From assembly GCA_009936895.1 (NCBI GenBank), contig JAACDS010000154.1:1-9677 (forward strand): a DNA stretch of 9,677 nucleotides, in the 5' to 3' direction. Below, in pieces: positions 7,103 through 9,677 of this stretch (the first letter of the stretch is position 1; each line of letters begins with the position of its first letter). This DNA is from Pseudomonadota bacterium (GTDB lineage: Bacteria; Pseudomonadota; Gammaproteobacteria; Pseudomonadales; Azotimanducaceae). The translations under genes were made by a program, and so were the position numbers. A model generated the notes under the pieces. The model was not told where the DNA came from, made no database searches, and was given only the letters and a program-made list of their open reading frames with translations.

Positions 7103-7113
7103 ACCTCGCTCTG

Positions 7114-9327
7114 TTAGCGCTCTGCTCGAAGTGCGCCGTCACTTACGTTTTGAATACGCGAGCTTTTGTTCGAGGGCATCACAAGCGGTAGTCGTATGAC
7201 AAAGGCGACGCCGCTTAGATCTTCTAGGTTTACAGCTGTCACCGTCCCACCGTGGTGCTCGGCAATAATACGAACAACATGCAGCCCGAGGCCGAAGTGC
7301 AAACGGTTGTCGGGGCCTCGGTGGCTCACCATGGAATCAAAAATGGTGTTCAGTTTGCTTTTGGACAGAGCGGCACCACGGTTCGCCACCACGATCTGCG
7401 CCAAATCACCGAAACACTCCAGCTGAACCCGGATCGGTGTGCCGGCCCGGTGAAAGTCGACGGCGTTGTCGATCAACTTGTCGAGCATTTGCTCGATACG
7501 AAAATCAGACACCAGCGCGCGTGCCGGAGCAGGACTGCCGTGATACTCGAACCGGGCCGTGGCAGGGGCGCCGCCGCAGTTAGCGACATAACTGGCCAAC
7601 AATTCGTTGAGGTCGATTTCTTCAAGTTCTTCGGCTTCAAGGGCTTCCTCTAAATTGGCCGCATCCGCGAGATTTTGGACAATGGAACCAATGCGGTTAA
7701 CCCCGCGCTTGGCGCTTTCCAGATATTTGCTGGAATCAATGTCCGGATGTTCTTCAGCAAGATTCTGCAAGGATGTGCTCAGCGTATTCAGCGGATTGTT
7801 GATCTCATGACGCAGGGTCCGCGGCATGTTTTCCAAGAACCCGTTGTGCTGCTTGAGCTTTTCCAACATGTTGGAAACGCTGCGCGCCAAATCCCCAATC
7901 TCGTCCCCGGCATTGATCTCGTTAAGCAGGCCGCCTCGACGCAGACGACCGCGCACATCAATAGCAGCGGATGCGTCACGGCGCAGGTTGCGAATGCGCC
8001 AGGCTAACCGGCCCGCAAAAGTGATCAACGCCAAAAAAATGGCGAACAGACTCAGCAACGACAGCAGCAACACCTGCTCTAAGGCGGTGCGTTGAAAGCG
8101 CAAAATATCGTCAATGTTTTGTTCGACGATCACCGTACCAATCACCTGATCCGCAGAGACAATCGGGTGGGCGGCTAGAATGATTTCCTCATTACCGGAT
8201 ACGCGGTTGCGAAGGGCGATAGGATCTCCCTGCAAGCTGATTCGAATGGCTCTGTCGGCCGGGCTCTCCTGACGCTCGCCGCTGCCTTCCTTAGGCGCGT
8301 CTTGATCGTCACCGGCACCCAAAAATACGCTACGAATAAAATCACCTGCACGTGTCAGCTGTCGTGTGACTGTCCCGGCACGGATAGTCGGTGCATCTTC
8401 TTCGGTCTGTTGCCGGGTCGCGCCGACTTCTGCTCGGACACGTTGCAGATCGTCTATGACTAAAATTTTTGCCCCCGAATACCCCAAACCTTGCACAATG
8501 TTTCGCACCTCTGGGGTACGCAGTACCACCAAATTGAAGTTTTGGTCGGCCTTAGTCGGCAGAGTTTGAGTGCTACGCACAACCTCACGCTGCAGTGCGT
8601 CGTCAACGTCCACATAGGTCAGGCCGAAATACTTCCGTGAACCCAATAAACTTAGGGGAATGCGAAATTCCAAAACAATTTCGTTCGCCCCGGCCACCCG
8701 TCGCAGGACACCCTGAACACGATTGTCCGCACTCCCGGTCGCGGCGTAACGCCATTCGCTGTCCATAGCAAAACCAGTCACCATATCGGATTCGTCGAAG
8801 ATCAAGGACATCCGACCGTCCTGACCGCCTGCACCAATAAAATTCAGTCGAATGTGATCGGCGTTATCCAAACGAAGATACTCGGTGTCTCGGTACACCA
8901 AACGATCGTCCTTGATGCGCATATGGGCGTACAAATAATCGGCGCGCTCACCTAATAACAGATCAAAATCGGCATCTTGGGTGCCGGCTGGAGACCCAAA
9001 AGACAAATAGTTAGCGTCGTCCTGAGCCTTGCCCCAATCCTCCGCATTGGCATCCAGTCGAATGGTGTTTTCCAGAGGTTGGGCATAAAGCGGCTCAAAA
9101 TCCTCAAGGGTGACGGGTAAATCATTGAATAAATCTTCCCGACCATTAAATAGGGTCGAGATACCTTCAGCGGTGAGCAACTGCGCCTGAGACTGGCCTT
9201 GAATCAACAGGCGCTCCATTTCGACCAGCTGCAAATAGCTAAACCAAGGCACCACAAGCAGAGCGAGGCCCATTAACGCAAGCTTGGTGCCTAAACGCGG
9301 TCCACGAAAATTAAGCCCCCATTTCAT
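7114..9327 (-). CDS. pdsS: sensor histidine kinase, likely of the proteobacterial dedicated sortase system (PdsS-like)
   Basis: This 737-residue inner-membrane sensor has a first membrane segment at ~14-34, a periplasmic region of about 380 residues, a second segment at ~415-440 and a HAMP-like linker. The H-box is TLRHEINNPLNTL (phospho-acceptor H507), the N-box is DKLIDNAVDF (N621), and the G2 box is HFGLGLHVVRIIAEHHGG near the C-terminus. The G1 box reads VANRGAAL, with N649 where most kinases have Asp. Together with FDSMVSHR this resembles, from memory, the PdsS family (TIGR03785). The periplasmic residues ~86-245 (IRLDANAEDWG through FRIPLSLLG) look like a CBM9-type carbohydrate-binding fold. 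A membrane-proximal segment (HPIVSADQVIGTVIVEQ) resembles a PAS/Cache-like strand pair. The response-regulator gene lies 12 bases upstream on the same strand. The histidine kinase call is secure; the sortase-system assignment is inference, since no sortase is in view. Confidence 0.75.
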   Translation of the reverse strand: MKWGLNFRGPRLGTKLALMGLALLVVPWFSYLQLVEMERLLIQGQSQAQLLTAEGISTLFNGREDLFNDLPVTLEDFEPLYAQPLENTIRLDANAEDWGKAQDDANYLSFGSPAGTQDADFDLLLGERADYLYAHMRIKDDRLVYRDTEYLRLDNADHIRLNFIGAGGQDGRMSLIFDESDMVTGFAMDSEWRYAATGSADNRVQGVLRRVAGANEIVLEFRIPLSLLGSRKYFGLTYVDVDDALQREVVRSTQTLPTKADQNFNLVVLRTPEVRNIVQGLGYSGAKILVIDDLQRVRAEVGATRQQTEEDAPTIRAGTVTRQLTRAGDFIRSVFLGAGDDQDAPKEGSGERQESPADRAIRISLQGDPIALRNRVSGNEEIILAAHPIVSADQVIGTVIVEQNIDDILRFQRTALEQVLLLSLLSLFAIFLALITFAGRLAWRIRNLRRDASAAIDVRGRLRRGGLLNEINAGDEIGDLARSVSNMLEKLKQHNGFLENMPRTLRHEINNPLNTLSTSLQNLAEEHPDIDSSKYLESAKRGVNRIGSIVQNLADAANLEEALEAEELEEIDLNELLASYVANCGGAPATARFEYHGSPAPARALVSDFRIEQMLDKLIDNAVDFHRAGTPIRVQLECFGDLAQIVVANRGAALSKSKLNTIFDSMVSHRGPDNRLHFGLGLHVVRIIAEHHGGTVTAVNLEDLSGVAFVIRLPLVMPSNKSSRIQNVSDGALRAER

Positions 9328-9337
9328 TGGCAGGGCG

Positions 9338-9342
9338 CCTTA
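9338..9342 (-). promoter_or_regulatory. ribosome binding site of the histidine kinase, overlapping the regulator stop
   Basis: TAAGG on the minus strand contains the TAA stop of the response regulator and sits 10 bases before the kinase ATG at 9327. This supports both the start and coupled translation of the pair. Confidence 0.5.
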
Positions 9343-9677
9343 CTGCTTGGTCCACCGATAACCAAACCCGTACTCGCTTTTGATACAGGCAAATTCTTGG
9401 TCAACGGCTTCGAATTTCTTTCGAATGTTGCGCATATGGGTGTTGATGGTGTTGTTGGTTACCAAACTTTGCATAGTTGCGTTCATGAGAGTTTCGTAAC
9501 TCACCGCATGGCCGGGCGCACGAACCAGTTTGGCCAGCATGCGAAACTCGGTGCCGGACAGATCAATACGTTGGCCCTGCCAACTCACCCGCAGGGCGTC
9601 CTGATCCAAGGCTAGGTCGCCGATGGTTTTCTCTGACCCACTGTCCGTAGTCGACAACGCGCTGCGCGCTTCGTTGA
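9340..9677 (-). CDS. pdsR: response regulator, OmpR/PhoB-type winged-helix C-terminal part (PdsR-like)
   Basis: The 5' end lies beyond the right edge: the frame is open to base 9677, and the TTG at 9657 is internal rather than the start. The visible ~112 residues are a linker and a full OmpR-type DNA-binding domain: GDLALDQDALRVSWQGQRIDLSG, then TEFRMLAKLVRAPGHAVSYETLM, then the recognition-helix stretch NNTINTHMRNIRKKFEAVD, and the wing ending YGFGYRW. The receiver domain with its phospho-acceptor Asp is not visible. The pattern TINTHMRNIRKKF followed by EFACIKSEYGFGYRW resembles, from memory, PdsR regulators (TIGR03787), which pair with PdsS kinases and co-occur with a variant sortase. It precedes the histidine kinase gene by 12 bases in the same operon. 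The winged-helix call is firm; the Pds label is moderate. Confidence 0.75.
   Translation of the reverse strand, partial: NEARSALSTTDSGSEKTIGDLALDQDALRVSWQGQRIDLSGTEFRMLAKLVRAPGHAVSYETLMNATMQSLVTNNTINTHMRNIRKKFEAVDQEFACIKSEYGFGYRWTKQ

Noticed and set aside
9340..9657. A short, self-contained winged-helix protein starting at TTG 9657.
   Set aside because: The frame stays open to the window edge, and the arrangement fits a response regulator whose receiver domain lies outside the window.

Overview
The window is a compact, fully coding bacterial segment with only about 130 intergenic bases in total. Protein similarities and the genetic layout point to a gammaproteobacterium, possibly marine. The marine hint is an inference: the two-component pair at the right edge resembles the PdsS/PdsR pair of the proteobacterial dedicated sortase system, which is known mostly from marine proteobacteria.

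Layout from left to right. (1) Positions 1-671 hold the C-terminal end of a DinG/XPD-like superfamily 2 DNA helicase. It is followed after 9 bases by a full-length but divergent pyruvate kinase (681-2084). (2) Convergent to these, on the minus strand, lies a TauE/SafE-type membrane permease gene (2094-2944). Its reading frame is broken once near 2611-2640, so it is a pseudogene or contains a sequence error. (3) On the plus strand, 2930-6104 is a two-gene unit: an exported protein with seven MORN repeats, overlapping by 8 bases a membrane-anchored Ser/Thr-kinase-like protein. The kinase has degenerate ATP-loop and metal-binding motifs and four tandem modules of about 95-103 residues predicted to lie in the periplasm. 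(4) A 95-base gap with a good sigma70-like promoter and a perfect 10-bp palindrome precedes an MBL-fold (LACTB2-like) metallohydrolase (6200-7102). (5) On the minus strand, converging on it, are a large sensor histidine kinase (7114-9327) and, upstream of that, the C-terminal winged-helix half of its response regulator (9340 to the right edge).

Three parts are functionally interesting. The MORN and kinase genes look like one envelope-signalling module: an exported repeat protein beside a kinase whose repeat domain faces the same compartment. The histidine kinase has a periplasmic CBM9-like region and its partner has a PdsR-like DNA-binding domain. This predicts a proteobacterial sortase and its LPXTG-type target just beyond the right edge, but neither is visible here. 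The helicase, pyruvate kinase and MBL protein are housekeeping-type genes, although the pyruvate kinase departs from several family-conserved positions.
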